The notes beneath the pieces are model-generated. The model was not told the origin of the DNA. It made no database searches and worked only from the letters and a program-made list of their open reading frames with translations. Shown here in pieces: positions 16,688 to 26,873 of a DNA stretch of 64,000 bases. Source of the DNA: Bacteroidota bacterium (GTDB lineage: Bacteria > Bacteroidota > Bacteroidia > Bacteroidales > JAAUTT01); the NCBI GenBank assembly GCA_023429135.1, contig JAEYWD010000087.1, positions 14,819-78,818 of the forward strand, read 5' to 3'. Made by a program: the position numbers and the translations under genes. Position 1 is the stretch's first letter. Every line of letters begins with the position of its first letter.

Positions 16688-18562
16688 ATGAATTTCAAAA
16701 ATTTAAAAACCAGGACAAAGCTTATCGGGAGCTTTTCCATGGTATTAATACTGGTTATCGCAGTTGCAATTATAGGAATTATCAGTTTGAACAATATGAA
16801 CGAAAAACATTCCACAAGAGCAATGATTCAAAAAACCGAGGCCCAAATACTGACAACCCGTTTAAACATGCGATCCTTCATTCATCTGAGAGACACTCAG
16901 TATTTCGTGGTAGCGATAAACAATATCGACCAGTCGATTTCCCATATCGAAACGGTAAAGCCAACTCTCACAATAGATGAAAATATTACCCTTGCCAACC
17001 AATACCTGACCAATTTGGGTGAATACAGGGCTTTGATGCTCCAAAACCGAAATGCCATTGTAGCTCAAAGTAATTCAATTAATCAACGGGCACTGATCCG
17101 TAACATGATAAAGGAAGCTTACAAACAAACCAACTTGCCCGAGAACACTAAATTAAACTACCATTTTACCAATGCACGCTTAAACGGAACTTACATCTAT
17201 GCGCTCTCAAAACCGGAATATTACGAAACAGCAAAAAATGACATTGCTCTTGCCATTAGGGAAGCAGAGGCCTCAAAACTCTTAAACATAGTCGGTTTTC
17301 TAAAAGAATACAACACAGCCATGGATAATTTTATGGTGGCATATAATTCATCCCAGGAAACAGAAAACCAGCTTGTTGAAAAAGGAAAAGAAATTTTAAA
17401 GGTATCGGACCGCATGGAAGAAAACATTCTTTCTTTTTTAGAAGAGCAACATAAGGGCGCTATATCCTTTATCACAATTTTCACATTGCTTTCTATTGCA
17501 ATAAGTATCGTGGTTACTTACCTGCTTACAAAATATTTAACTTCAATGATCAAAAAAGGAGGTGCTCTTGCACAAACTTATGCGGATGGGAACCTCGCAT
17601 TCCGGGTTCCGGAAGAAGATCTGGCGGTGAAGGATGAACTTGGTGATCTTGCCAGGGCTATGGTGAGCATGGGCGATAAACTAAGATCAGTCATTGAAGG
17701 AGTGCTTTTAAGTGCTACAAATGTAGCTTCTGCTAGCTCCGAGGTAAGCAGCACTGCTCAGCAGATTTCGCAGGGAGCATCTGAACAGGCTTCGGCTGTT
17801 GAAGAAGTATCATCGTCCATGGAGCAAATGACCTCCAACATACAGCAAAACTCCGACAATTCTCAACAAACAGAAGCAATTGCCAGTAATGCTTCGGTCA
17901 AAATAAGCGAGGTAGCCGAGAAAGCACAGAAAGCTATGGACGCAAACCGTATTATTGCCGATAAAATTAACATCATTAACGATATAGCTTTTCAAACCAA
18001 CATTCTTGCTTTAAATGCCGCTGTTGAAGCTGCCCGGGCAGGAGAGCAAGGCAAAGGATTTGCCGTAGTAGCTTCCGAAGTAAGAAAACTTGCCGAACGA
18101 AGCAAGATCGCAGCCGATGAAATAGTAACCCTGTCAAAAACAAGCCTGGGTTTGGTAGAGGAGACAGCCATTAATATGGCAGAACTTATACCCAATATTG
18201 AGCGTACCTCAAAATTAGTTGTTGAAATAACGAGTGCAAGTTCCGAACAGAACAGCGGGGCCGCACAGATTAACAATGCCATACAGCAACTTAACAATGT
18301 AACCCAGCAAAATGCTGCTGCAAGCGAAGAACTGGCTACAAGCGCCGAAGAGATGAACTCTCAGGCTGAGTTATTGAAAGAACAGGTGTCGTTTTTTAAA
18401 ATTGGGAAAGAATACGCTCAGCATGTTTGTTATACGAAACCCTCAAAAGTACCTGAAAATAACCCACTACGCCGGAAAGTATCCAAACCCGCGCCTTCAC
18501 CAAAAGGCATTTCAATTAAGCTGACTGATGCAACCGATGATGCAAATTATACGAACTTTTAA
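16688..18562 (+). CDS. methyl-accepting chemotaxis protein
   Basis: This 624-residue chemoreceptor has a first transmembrane helix (about residues 14-34), a helical periplasmic ligand domain, a second transmembrane helix (about 259-281), a HAMP domain and a long cytoplasmic coiled coil. The signalling tip is well conserved around residues 430-460 ([20 protein letters not shown] then [18 protein letters not shown]). The ligand domain resembles helical-bundle sensors rather than a Cache domain. No CheA, CheW or CheY gene is present in the window. It converges on the CheB/CheR fusion kinase gene, with a shared terminator, which suggests the two are functionally linked. Confidence 0.95.
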   Translation: MNFKNLKTRTKLIGSFSMVLILVIAVAIIGIISLNNMNEKHSTRAMIQKTEAQILTTRLNMRSFIHLRDTQYFVVAINNIDQSISHIETVKPTLTIDENITLANQYLTNLGEYRALMLQNRNAIVAQSNSINQRALIRNMIKEAYKQTNLPENTKLNYHFTNARLNGTYIYALSKPEYYETAKNDIALAIREAEASKLLNIVGFLKEYNTAMDNFMVAYNSSQETENQLVEKGKEILKVSDRMEENILSFLEEQHKGAISFITIFTLLSIAISIVVTYLLTKYLTSMIKKGGALAQTYADGNLAFRVPEEDLAVKDELGDLARAMVSMGDKLRSVIEGVLLSATNVASASSEVSSTAQQISQGASEQASAVEEVSSSMEQMTSNIQQNSDNSQQTEAIASNASVKISEVAEKAQKAMDANRIIADKINIINDIAFQTNILALNAAVEAARAGEQGKGFAVVASEVRKLAERSKIAADEIVTLSKTSLGLVEETAINMAELIPNIERTSKLVVEITSASSEQNSGAAQINNAIQQLNNVTQQNAAASEELATSAEEMNSQAELLKEQVSFFKIGKEYAQHVCYTKPSKVPENNPLRRKVSKPAPSPKGISIKLTDATDDANYTNF

Positions 18563-18576
18563 AAAATAGCTACCTC

Positions 18577-18611
18577 CGTGAGATTATTAATTCTCTTTTA
18601 ATAATCTCACG
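18577..18611. terminator. two-way terminator between converging genes
   Basis: A perfect 14-bp stem (cgtgagattattaa, 18577-18590, with 18598-18611) and a 7-base loop lie between the chemoreceptor and the fusion kinase. The AT-rich inner stem provides U-rich ends in both directions. Confidence 0.8.
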
Positions 18612-18644
18612 AAACATACTTGTAATTGCTATTTTTGAAGCCAG

Positions 18645-21600
18645 TTAATTAAAATGCAAAAATAGCATTTCGATTAACTGGTCATTTTTTACAGGTTTGC
18701 TCAGGTAATCGATACAGCCGGCTTCGAGGGCTTTAGCCCTTTCGTCGTTCGAGGCATAAGCAGTTTGGATAATCGTTTTAACCTCAGGTTTAATCTTCCT
18801 GATCTCTTCAACTACTTCATAGCCTGTCATATCTGGCAGACGCACATCCATCAGAATTACGTCTATTGCATCCTTCTGAACCGCCTCAATGGCATCCTTA
18901 CCTGTTGCTACAACTATGAGTCTTTGGGTTATTGCCGAAAGTACTTCCTGCAGATATTCCGCATTCCATTGATCGTCCTCCACAATCATCACATTTATAT
19001 TAAGTGCGGTAACGGATGTTTCGCTTTTCTTTTTTTGTGTCTGGAGGTCGGTAACCTCAGATGTTGTATAATCAACCGTAAAAGAAAATTTAGAACCTTT
19101 GCCAGGTTCCGATTCCACCCATATTCTCCCTCCCAATAGGTTCACAATGCCCTTTGTAATGGACAAACCCAACCCTGTACCACCAATATTGGATGTTCTT
19201 GCATTTTGCAACCTGACAAAACGATTAAAAACCACATCGTGCTTATCGGCCGGAATTCCATCACCGGTATCAGTAACAAAGAATACAAGGCCTTCGTCCC
19301 CATAGGTAACACCAAAGCGGATATTTCCATGGGCAGTATATTTAACAGCATTGGTAAGCAGATTAACAAATATCTGCTTCAGCTTTCCTCTGTCAATTAT
19401 AATCATTCGGGGACTGTGATTGGTCTGGATATCAGGTTCAATTGTTAAATGTTGTTTACCTGCATTTATCTGATAATCGGAAATAATAGACCCAAGTTCG
19501 GCAAATAAGGTGTGAAGGTCGCATACATCAATATTCACAGGTAACTGCCCCGATTCAATTTTCGAAATATCAATAATATCATTTATAATATCCAGCAGGT
19601 CGTTGCTCCGGCGCGAAATAATAGTTGAGAATTTCTCCAGTTTTTCTTTATTATGGAAGTTGTTCTTTATCAACTCCGAGAATCCCATTATGGCATTCAG
19701 GGGAGTTCGAACTTCGTGACTGATATTCTGTAAAAAAGCTGTTTTAAACCGATCGCTTTCTTCGGCTTTTTCCTTCGCAAGCAGCAATTCTCTTTCGGCT
19801 TTTTTCCTGTCCTCGATATTACGCGAAATACCTACAACTTCAATTTCTCCCTTGGAATTATACTGAAAATGGGTGGCTGTTTCGATCCAGATAATGCTTC
19901 CATCCTTACAGGGTTGTTGCAACTCGTCAATATAAAATTTCTCGGACTCGGGATGACTCATAAAATCATCCAACCGCTTTGGCACTTCGTCCATAAGTTT
20001 CTGAGCCGACAGCTCTGTCAACGATTGATACATATCCTGCTGCAAGGCTTCCTCGACAGTAAAACCACGTAACTGAAAAACCGACTGACTGATAAAGGTA
20101 TATTTGCCTAATGTAAGGTTAAGTACCCAAATTACATCTTGTATATTTTCTACAAGCAGTTTATACTTATTTTCACTCTCTTCAGCATTTTCTTTAGCCT
20201 TCAGCAGCTCCTTTTCATAATTTTTATTTTCGGTGATATCGAAAAACACAGTAGCAAACTGTCCCTTTTGGGTTGAAAAAACAGATATAAAAAAATGCTT
20301 TTTCATAGGTTCGAAATACTGATCGAAAGTAAAAGGTTCGCCACTTTCGGCAACTTTTGAATAAAACTCCAGGAAAGGAGCTTCGGGCGTTCCATACAAT
20401 TCGGTTGCCAGCTTCCCTTTGGCATCATTGAGTTTTATATTGAGGTATTGTTCCGAAACAGGATTACCGTCGATAATCCTGTAGTTTATCGCTTTGCCGC
20501 TTTCGTCGTAAACAATTTCATGTAAAAAAACACCTTCCTGAAGAGAGGTAAAAAGTTTCCGGTATTTAAACTCGTTCTTCTCGGCAATATCTCTGGCTGC
20601 CTGCAGTTCCTCATTCATTTGCACGAGTTCTTCATTCAGTTGAAGATATTCGTAATTTTGAGCCTCTATTCTTTCCGAATTTTCCTTAATGAGGATTTCT
20701 GCTTCCTTCTGACTTGTAATGTCAAAATTAACTCCTACCATGCGCAGAGGGATATGATCATCCGAATAAAAAACTTTACCATAAGCTCTTAACCAATGGA
20801 CAGAGCCGTCGGGCCAAACAACCCTGAACTCAGAATCGTAGCCTGACAATCCAAGCACAGCTAGTTGACAAATTTCGTTGCTCATCTCCTTGTCGTCGGG
20901 ATGTATTCTCGACAACCAGGCTTCATAAGCTTCCGAAAAATCGCTTTCATCCACTCCATACAACTTGTACATTTGCCTATCCCAAACAAGATGGTTCAAT
21001 GGAATATCCCAATCCCATATACCTATATTAGAGGAGCTGGTTGCCAGGTCAAGCCGCTCTTTGATGCTTCTTATTTCAAGTTCGGCCTGTTTTCGGAAAG
21101 TAATATTTTCAATAGTGGCAAGTACATACTTAAATGACCCGTCATCACCAAAATTGGCATTTGCTGTTAACGAAGCCCATATAGCCTGCCCGTCCTTACG
21201 GAGATATCTTTTCTCTGTTTTATAAACCAGAATTTCGCCAGCTACAAGCCTTCTGGCATTTTCGGCATCCCTGTTAATCTCGGCTGGATGGGTAATATCC
21301 TTGAACGTCAGCTTTGAAAGTTCTTCTTTATCGTAACCCAGCATTTGGCAGAAGGTATCATTTACAGCTATAAACCTGAAAGTTCTATCGGACATTACCA
21401 TTCCAAAAGGACTATTCTCAAAAATTTTTCTGAACTTTTGCTCGCTTTCCTTGATTCTTTCTTCGTTTAATTTACGTTCGGTAATATCGGCACTTACGCC
21501 CAGAATTCTTGCAGGTGTGCCATCGGGATTGTAAGTCACAATCTTTCCGGTATTGCTTATCCAGTATTCTTTCCCGGTAGTTGGATTGCGATAGCGGAAC

Positions 21601-24600
21601 TCATGTACATATTTCCCGGTTTTACCTTCAATATGGTCGTTTACGGCACTCCATGCACTTTCCCGGTCATCGGGATGCATAGCTTTGCTCCAGGCTTCCG
21701 AAACATTATTCCATCCCAATCCATATAATCGTTCCCAAACTTCGTTAGCACTGATAATCTGATTACTTGCATAATCCATCTCCCAAATGGCTACCTCAGA
21801 AATAGAGTTTGCAAGCTCCAGCCTCTCATTTGCTTCGGACAAGGCTTTCTGGGCTTCCTTCAATTTGGTAATTTCGCTGAAAGTGGCAGCAAATTCGCCG
21901 GATTGAGGACAAAAAACATGTAAAACAAAATATTTATCTCTTAGCCCTCTGTAATCAAGTAAATACTGATCTTCTCCGGTAATGGCTGTATGCATGTAAA
22001 TTTTGAAAATATCGGCCCTTTCACCAATAGCTTCAGGGAATAATTCAGAAGCCTTGTGTCCGATAATATCATCGGCTCTCAAATTGGTATAATTGGCAAA
22101 AGCCGGATTTACATCAATATATTCCCAATCGATCGGATTGCCATTTTCATCGGCTATCACCCTGGCATGGAAAAAACCTTCATTCAGATTGTCGAACAGG
22201 TTCTTGTATTTAGCCTCTGTAACGCTCAGGCGTTTTTTGGTCTTTTTCAGCTCACTGATATCAACAAATGTAACCACTACACCGTCAATCTTTTTATCGG
22301 TGGTAATAAAAGGGCTGATGCGCTTAAGATAAAACCTGTTATCGTTATCAACAATTTCCTTTTCGATGCTAACAAGTTCTCTCAGGGCTTTTTGCGACTC
22401 GGTGATGATGGATAATCGGGTATTCTCGCTAAAATTGGAGGCAAAACTCTCTATTGGCCTACCAAGATCGGTTTCCTGTAATTTAAAATGGCGTTGCAAT
22501 GCAGGCGTAAACTTTCTGATCCGAAGCTCATTGTCCAAAAACAGAGTGCCAATATCGGTACTGTTTAAAAGGTTATTAATATCGTTATTGAGGTCGGCGA
22601 GTTCCTTGTTCTTTTCCTGAATTTCGGCATTAACGGTATACAATTCTTCATTGGCCGATTGCATCTCCTCATTTGTGCCCTGCAGCTCTTCATTGGACGA
22701 CATAAGTTCTTCGTTGGCCGATTGAAGTTCCTCGTTGCTGGTTTCGAGCTCTTCTATTACATTCTGAAGTTCAGTTTTAACCGATTTAAGCTCATCTTCC
22801 AGAAAAGCAATCTGTTGCTTCGAGTAATCATCAATCTGAATACTGTTGAGAACGATCCGCTCCGATTCCGTAACTTTCCTGTCCTCGCCAAACTCGATCA
22901 CATAAGTCTCCTGTAGACCCGCAATTTCAGAACGATAGATACAGATATCGAAAACAAATTGATCCTCGCCGTTGGAATAAGTAACTCCTTTATAAACAAT
23001 TTCCTTTTTCTCGACTTCAACTTTGTGAATGCCGGCTCTAATAACAGTAGCAATTTCGGGATTTACCACTTTTAAAAGATTTTTTTCAAACAACCCCTCG
23101 GAATGTATTAATCTTTTGCCAGCATTACCTTTGATGAAAAGAATGTTGAAATTTTTATCAATGAATAAGCACGATGGACTATAACGATCGCTGAGAAAAC
23201 GGTGAAAAACCGATTCCGGGTTTTCTTTGGCTTTTGCTTCACTAGCTTCACTTTTCTTCACAGGATTTTGATAAGTTATATTTGTAATTTTATTATAATG
23301 TGACTGATTTGCAGCAATTGGCTTTCCTTCTGAAAGATTCCTGAAAATCTTCCATTTCAGATCAATCTGTTCGAAATGTTTCCGAATATCCCCCAAAGAT
23401 TCGCTGTTTCCTAAAAACAAAAATCCATATTTATTTAATGCGAACCGGAAGTTTGATAGTACTTTTTTCTGACTTTTACTGTCAAGGTAAATCAGCAAAT
23501 TGCGGCATGTAATAAGATCCATCCGGATAAAAGGAGGATCTTTTAATATGTTATGGATGGAAAAAACAACCTTCTCGCGTAACTGTCTGGTTATTTCTAG
23601 CTTATCTCCCAAATCGATAAAATATTTTTCGGATAATGTTCGATCAAGGTTATTGAAAATGCTAACAGGGTAAATTCCTGTGCTGGCCTTTGCAATAGCT
23701 TTGGGGTCCACATCGGTTGCAAATACTTTAAAATCTATGTCAACTTTCTGTTGTGCGATGTATTCGTCAAACAACATAGCAACCGTAAAAACTTCTTCTC
23801 CGGTAGAACATCCAGGAATCCATATCCTTATCAGCTCCTTTTCTGTCTTATCCTGGCAAACAACTGGTATTACCTTTTCCCTTAAAACAATAAATGCTTC
23901 AGGATCGCGAAAGAAACTTGTTACCCCGATAAGGAATTCCTGTTTCAAAAACTCTTTCTCAGCAGGAGTATTTAAAATAAAATTATAATACTCGGCCAGA
24001 TTCTCAATACCGCAATGGTTCAATCGTTTTTCGAGACGGCGGATAAGCGTGTTTCTTTTATAGTCTTTAAAGTCGATGCCTGTTGCCTTATGTATTTCAT
24101 GAAGAATTTTTATAAAAATGGCATCGTTTGTACCTGCCTCCATATCATCTTCTTCGCTCAGATTAAGATGTTTGTTGGTAATTTTATTAAGATAGTTTGC
24201 AATTTTCTGAGGTTCGAAAATAAAATCTACAAGGTTGGTTGATATAGCGGCGTTAGGCATACCGTCGAACTGTGCCGACCCTGGGTCCTGAACAATAATG
24301 GTACCGCCAACATTTTTAATGGCTCGTATACCCTGCAATCCATCCGATCCTGTACCTGACAAAATAACCCCTATCGCTTTTTCGCTGAATTCCTCACTTA
24401 ACGATTGAAAAAACATATCAATAGGCAGATGATTGGATCTAACTTCATTCTGAATAAGGGTGTGGTCCTTTATAATAAAATTCTTATCACTTTGAATTAA
24501 GTAAATACAATTTGGTTCAACGGGTTGGTTATGCTTTGCCGGGAAGATTCTCATACCCGTATGTCTGGCGAGCAATTCGGGAGTAGAACTTTTGTAATCG

Positions 24601-24728
24601 GGAGATAGATACTGGATAATAACAAACGACATTCCAATATCGGAAGACAAATGATCAAACAACTGTTTAATAGCGTCAAGGCCGCCAACTGACGCTCCTA
24701 TACCAATAACGTAATTTTTGGCATTCAT
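18645..24728 (-). CDS. CheB-CheR-multi-PAS hybrid histidine kinase
   Basis: This 2,027-residue protein joins, in order: a CheB-type methylesterase domain (1-190), a CheR-type methyltransferase (about 205-480; AdoMet motif GCSTGEE near 304), a heptad-rich coiled coil (about 640-715; EELQSANEELMSSNEELQ), about seven PAS/PAC domains (about 720-1640), a HisKA domain with the phospho-accepting His1671 (SHEVRTPLNAI), a HATPase domain (GTGLGLSI) and a C-terminal receiver with Asp1961 (LMDVRLPDM). In the CheB part Ser13 and the GTGSDG aspartate are present, but the histidine normally found in QHL is Tyr40 (QYLSPD), so esterase activity is doubtful. No transmembrane helix is apparent; the PAS domains should sense cytoplasmic signals. 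It converges with the chemoreceptor gene. Confidence 0.9.
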   Translation of the reverse strand: MNAKNYVIGIGASVGGLDAIKQLFDHLSSDIGMSFVIIQYLSPDYKSSTPELLARHTGMRIFPAKHNQPVEPNCIYLIQSDKNFIIKDHTLIQNEVRSNHLPIDMFFQSLSEEFSEKAIGVILSGTGSDGLQGIRAIKNVGGTIIVQDPGSAQFDGMPNAAISTNLVDFIFEPQKIANYLNKITNKHLNLSEEDDMEAGTNDAIFIKILHEIHKATGIDFKDYKRNTLIRRLEKRLNHCGIENLAEYYNFILNTPAEKEFLKQEFLIGVTSFFRDPEAFIVLREKVIPVVCQDKTEKELIRIWIPGCSTGEEVFTVAMLFDEYIAQQKVDIDFKVFATDVDPKAIAKASTGIYPVSIFNNLDRTLSEKYFIDLGDKLEITRQLREKVVFSIHNILKDPPFIRMDLITCRNLLIYLDSKSQKKVLSNFRFALNKYGFLFLGNSESLGDIRKHFEQIDLKWKIFRNLSEGKPIAANQSHYNKITNITYQNPVKKSEASEAKAKENPESVFHRFLSDRYSPSCLFIDKNFNILFIKGNAGKRLIHSEGLFEKNLLKVVNPEIATVIRAGIHKVEVEKKEIVYKGVTYSNGEDQFVFDICIYRSEIAGLQETYVIEFGEDRKVTESERIVLNSIQIDDYSKQQIAFLEDELKSVKTELQNVIEELETSNEELQSANEELMSSNEELQGTNEEMQSANEELYTVNAEIQEKNKELADLNNDINNLLNSTDIGTLFLDNELRIRKFTPALQRHFKLQETDLGRPIESFASNFSENTRLSIITESQKALRELVSIEKEIVDNDNRFYLKRISPFITTDKKIDGVVVTFVDISELKKTKKRLSVTEAKYKNLFDNLNEGFFHARVIADENGNPIDWEYIDVNPAFANYTNLRADDIIGHKASELFPEAIGERADIFKIYMHTAITGEDQYLLDYRGLRDKYFVLHVFCPQSGEFAATFSEITKLKEAQKALSEANERLELANSISEVAIWEMDYASNQIISANEVWERLYGLGWNNVSEAWSKAMHPDDRESAWSAVNDHIEGKTGKYVHEFRYRNPTTGKEYWISNTGKIVTYNPDGTPARILGVSADITERKLNEERIKESEQKFRKIFENSPFGMVMSDRTFRFIAVNDTFCQMLGYDKEELSKLTFKDITHPAEINRDAENARRLVAGEILVYKTEKRYLRKDGQAIWASLTANANFGDDGSFKYVLATIENITFRKQAELEIRSIKERLDLATSSSNIGIWDWDIPLNHLVWDRQMYKLYGVDESDFSEAYEAWLSRIHPDDKEMSNEICQLAVLGLSGYDSEFRVVWPDGSVHWLRAYGKVFYSDDHIPLRMVGVNFDITSQKEAEILIKENSERIEAQNYEYLQLNEELVQMNEELQAARDIAEKNEFKYRKLFTSLQEGVFLHEIVYDESGKAINYRIIDGNPVSEQYLNIKLNDAKGKLATELYGTPEAPFLEFYSKVAESGEPFTFDQYFEPMKKHFFISVFSTQKGQFATVFFDITENKNYEKELLKAKENAEESENKYKLLVENIQDVIWVLNLTLGKYTFISQSVFQLRGFTVEEALQQDMYQSLTELSAQKLMDEVPKRLDDFMSHPESEKFYIDELQQPCKDGSIIWIETATHFQYNSKGEIEVVGISRNIEDRKKAERELLLAKEKAEESDRFKTAFLQNISHEVRTPLNAIMGFSELIKNNFHNKEKLEKFSTIISRRSNDLLDIINDIIDISKIESGQLPVNIDVCDLHTLFAELGSIISDYQINAGKQHLTIEPDIQTNHSPRMIIIDRGKLKQIFVNLLTNAVKYTAHGNIRFGVTYGDEGLVFFVTDTGDGIPADKHDVVFNRFVRLQNARTSNIGGTGLGLSITKGIVNLLGGRIWVESEPGKGSKFSFTVDYTTSEVTDLQTQKKKSETSVTALNINVMIVEDDQWNAEYLQEVLSAITQRLIVVATGKDAIEAVQKDAIDVILMDVRLPDMTGYEVVEEIRKIKPEVKTIIQTAYASNDERAKALEAGCIDYLSKPVKNDQLIEMLFLHFN

Positions 24729-24989
24729 TGTTTTTGGATTAGATCAAGTTAAAATTAGATCATTTTGGTTGTTTACTATGTAAATTAAATGTAGCTGTTT
24801 TAAGCATAATTTCAAAAAAAAACCGTCCAATCCAAAATTAAAAACCGGAGAATGCAAATTCGTCCGGTCCAATGAAAGGTATAACAAAGAATCCAGGTCA
24901 AAATTACATCATTTCATCTGTCTATATTTTTTGAAGGGTAAATGGAGCTCCGATAGCGATCGGGCCAGGACAATAATCATCCACGTGTG
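24729..24989. other. intergenic region, promoter side of the fusion kinase
   Basis: No gene is seen. The left part should hold the promoter of the fusion kinase, though no clear TAnnTTTG box was found. Near 24950-24963 there is a small palindrome, ccgatagcgatcgg, which may serve as a terminator-like hairpin for the NmrA-like gene. Confidence 0.3.
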
Positions 24990-25871
24990 TCAAATTTCAC
25001 TGCCATGAATGTTTATTTTTTTCAGTTGTTTGTCCAGGTAAGTTTCGAGTGTGGTGGTTAATCTGATAATATTGAGCGGTTGTTGAGGAGCTGCAACATT
25101 ATCAATCACCGCCTGTGTCATATCTGCCAGATTATTGGCAGTATTTTCAGTAAACCCGGCTGCCAGAAGCGTATTCTTCCATTCCTCTTGAGGAACCGGT
25201 TGTGGAATTACATTTTTATGGAGCAATCCCGATAATATATTGGCTACATCCTGTGAACTATATTGCTGCGGCCCTGCCAGCTCATAAAACTTTTTATGCA
25301 TAGACCAGTTACCGGTCATGATTTCGGCAACGAACTTAGCCACATCAACAGGCGAATGCATTTCAATCTTAAGATTTTTGGGGAAAAAGGTTGGCAAAAC
25401 ACTATATTCTTCAACAACTTCCAAAAAACCACGCCAGTTGCTGTAATAATACGATGGACGAACAAACACGGTATCGAGTCCCATCCCGTCGAATGCATGT
25501 TCCAGAATAGAAGACATCATTATATTACCGGTATTACCTTCAATATGTGCTCCTATGCACGACAAGCCTACAACCCTTTTAATTCCGGTGGCCCGGATAG
25601 CCTTTTTGTAGTTTTCAACTATCTTTTGTGTATCTCCTATTATATCGTTTGATGCCGGATTTTCTGGTGTCAAAAGAAAAACCGTTTTTCCTCCCGTGAA
25701 AGCCTTTGTGAGTAGCTCTGCATCGAAGAGGTCGGCCGTAACAATTTCAGCATTTTCGAATGTAACTTTGGCAGGATTCCGAACTACTGCCCTTACCGGA
25801 AACCCTTTACCTGTAATTTCCCTTACGATGTTGGAACCTACTTGTCCTGATGCGCCTGTAATGATGTTCAT
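24990..25871 (-). CDS. NmrA-like NAD(P)-binding protein
   Basis: The 293-residue protein belongs to the atypical short-chain dehydrogenase group that includes NmrA and quinone reductase QorB-like enzymes. The dinucleotide-binding site is at the N-terminus (IITGASGQVGSNIVREI), followed by PVRAVVRNP, typical of NADP preference. FVRPSYYYSNW and SPVDVAKFVAEIM are also usual family phrases. There is no clear Tyr-x3-Lys catalytic pair. Possible roles are reduction of quinones or aldehydes, or redox sensing. It is isolated, with about 265 bases of gene-free sequence on its upstream side. Confidence 0.85.
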   Translation of the reverse strand: MNIITGASGQVGSNIVREITGKGFPVRAVVRNPAKVTFENAEIVTADLFDAELLTKAFTGGKTVFLLTPENPASNDIIGDTQKIVENYKKAIRATGIKRVVGLSCIGAHIEGNTGNIMMSSILEHAFDGMGLDTVFVRPSYYYSNWRGFLEVVEEYSVLPTFFPKNLKIEMHSPVDVAKFVAEIMTGNWSMHKKFYELAGPQQYSSQDVANILSGLLHKNVIPQPVPQEEWKNTLLAAGFTENTANNLADMTQAVIDNVAAPQQPLNIIRLTTTLETYLDKQLKKINIHGSEI

Positions 25872-26137
25872 ACTTTTAATTTTTTAAAATCATAGCAATA
25901 ATTGAAGCGACTGCTATTCCTTCCGGACTCAGCAATGCCCATAAAATTAAACATTCAATGACAGTTTTTGGATTTTTAATAATGAGAATGCGAATGACTT
26001 TTTAATTTGAGCTTTGCGTGTATTCTACTAGGGTGGCTTAAAAAATAAGGTTCTTTTTTAGAAAACTAAATGACAAGCAGAATATGAAATCCGAGACAAC
26101 AAAAGGCCGTAGCCCTGACCATAAAGAACCTTTCGAG

Positions 26138-26863
26138 TCATCCTCCTTTTATCACCTCCTCATCGAATGACTGGCTGGCGGTGCAGCCAGGTTCAAGTAT
26201 CAGAAAATATTGAGGATTCCAACGAGCGTTCAGTAAATCGGATAAGAAGTTTGAAGTACCCTGGTATGCTTTAAAATCCCACTTTAAAGATTCTGCACAT
26301 TGTTCAGTAAATTTCCTGGCTTCGTCGGTTTTAATACCTTCCCAATAAATAAAACCGGCAGTATTGTAATCCTTTACCCAGTTATACTCCATTTCCATCA
26401 GGTAGTGGGCATTTTCTTCGCCATATATTTTAATATATTCTTTACGCATTTCGTCCAACCGTTCCTTACCTGGCAACTTTGCGTTTTCGACCCAGCCTGC
26501 GCTATACCAGTATGTTCCTGGATTATGATTGAAAACTTCGTTGTACTTTTCGCGCGAACCCAATAAAAAGGTGATACAATCGTGCGCTTTAGAAATTACA
26601 AGTTTGTGTCGTGCGGATTTCAATCCGGTTACTGCATTGCTGCATAAGCCATAGCCAAGCAGTATTGCATCGAAGGGTTCGGGTGAGGTTAGGTTATCAA
26701 TCTTATCTATTTCCTCCTGTAAAGCTTTATTGAGCAATTGCGGAGTGTTATGAAGATCCTGACGGATAAATGTTATGTCGATAAAATTGTCGCAGTTGGG
26801 AATAAGCGAACAAAGTTCCCGTTGCAGCACTTTACAGGCCAGTAACTTTAACCGCATTCCCAT
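26138..26863 (-). CDS. DUF1638-family protein
   Basis: The 241-residue protein matches DUF1638: LLACKVLQRELCSLIP at the start, AILLGYGLCSNAVTGL, the phrase KLVISKAHDCITFLLGSREK and a late cysteine (LEPGCTAS). The conserved cysteines and histidines suggest metal or cofactor binding. In other bacteria members lie next to corrinoid-dependent methyltransferase genes, but none is present here. It is the third gene of an operon with a sigma54-type response regulator and its sensor kinase (10-base gap to the kinase), so a signalling or regulatory role is possible. Confidence 0.75.
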   Translation of the reverse strand: MGMRLKLLACKVLQRELCSLIPNCDNFIDITFIRQDLHNTPQLLNKALQEEIDKIDNLTSPEPFDAILLGYGLCSNAVTGLKSARHKLVISKAHDCITFLLGSREKYNEVFNHNPGTYWYSAGWVENAKLPGKERLDEMRKEYIKIYGEENAHYLMEMEYNWVKDYNTAGFIYWEGIKTDEARKFTEQCAESLKWDFKAYQGTSNFLSDLLNARWNPQYFLILEPGCTASQSFDEEVIKGG

Positions 26864-26873
26864 GAGCGCACTG

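Noticed and set aside
16630..16980. Open frame overlapping the start of the chemoreceptor gene
   Set aside because: It is a shadow of the chemoreceptor in another frame, with no protein-like features.
8488..26115. Shared cgtagccctga phrase at about 8491 and 26107
   Set aside because: Only about 11 bases are shared; too short to call a repeat family from two copies.
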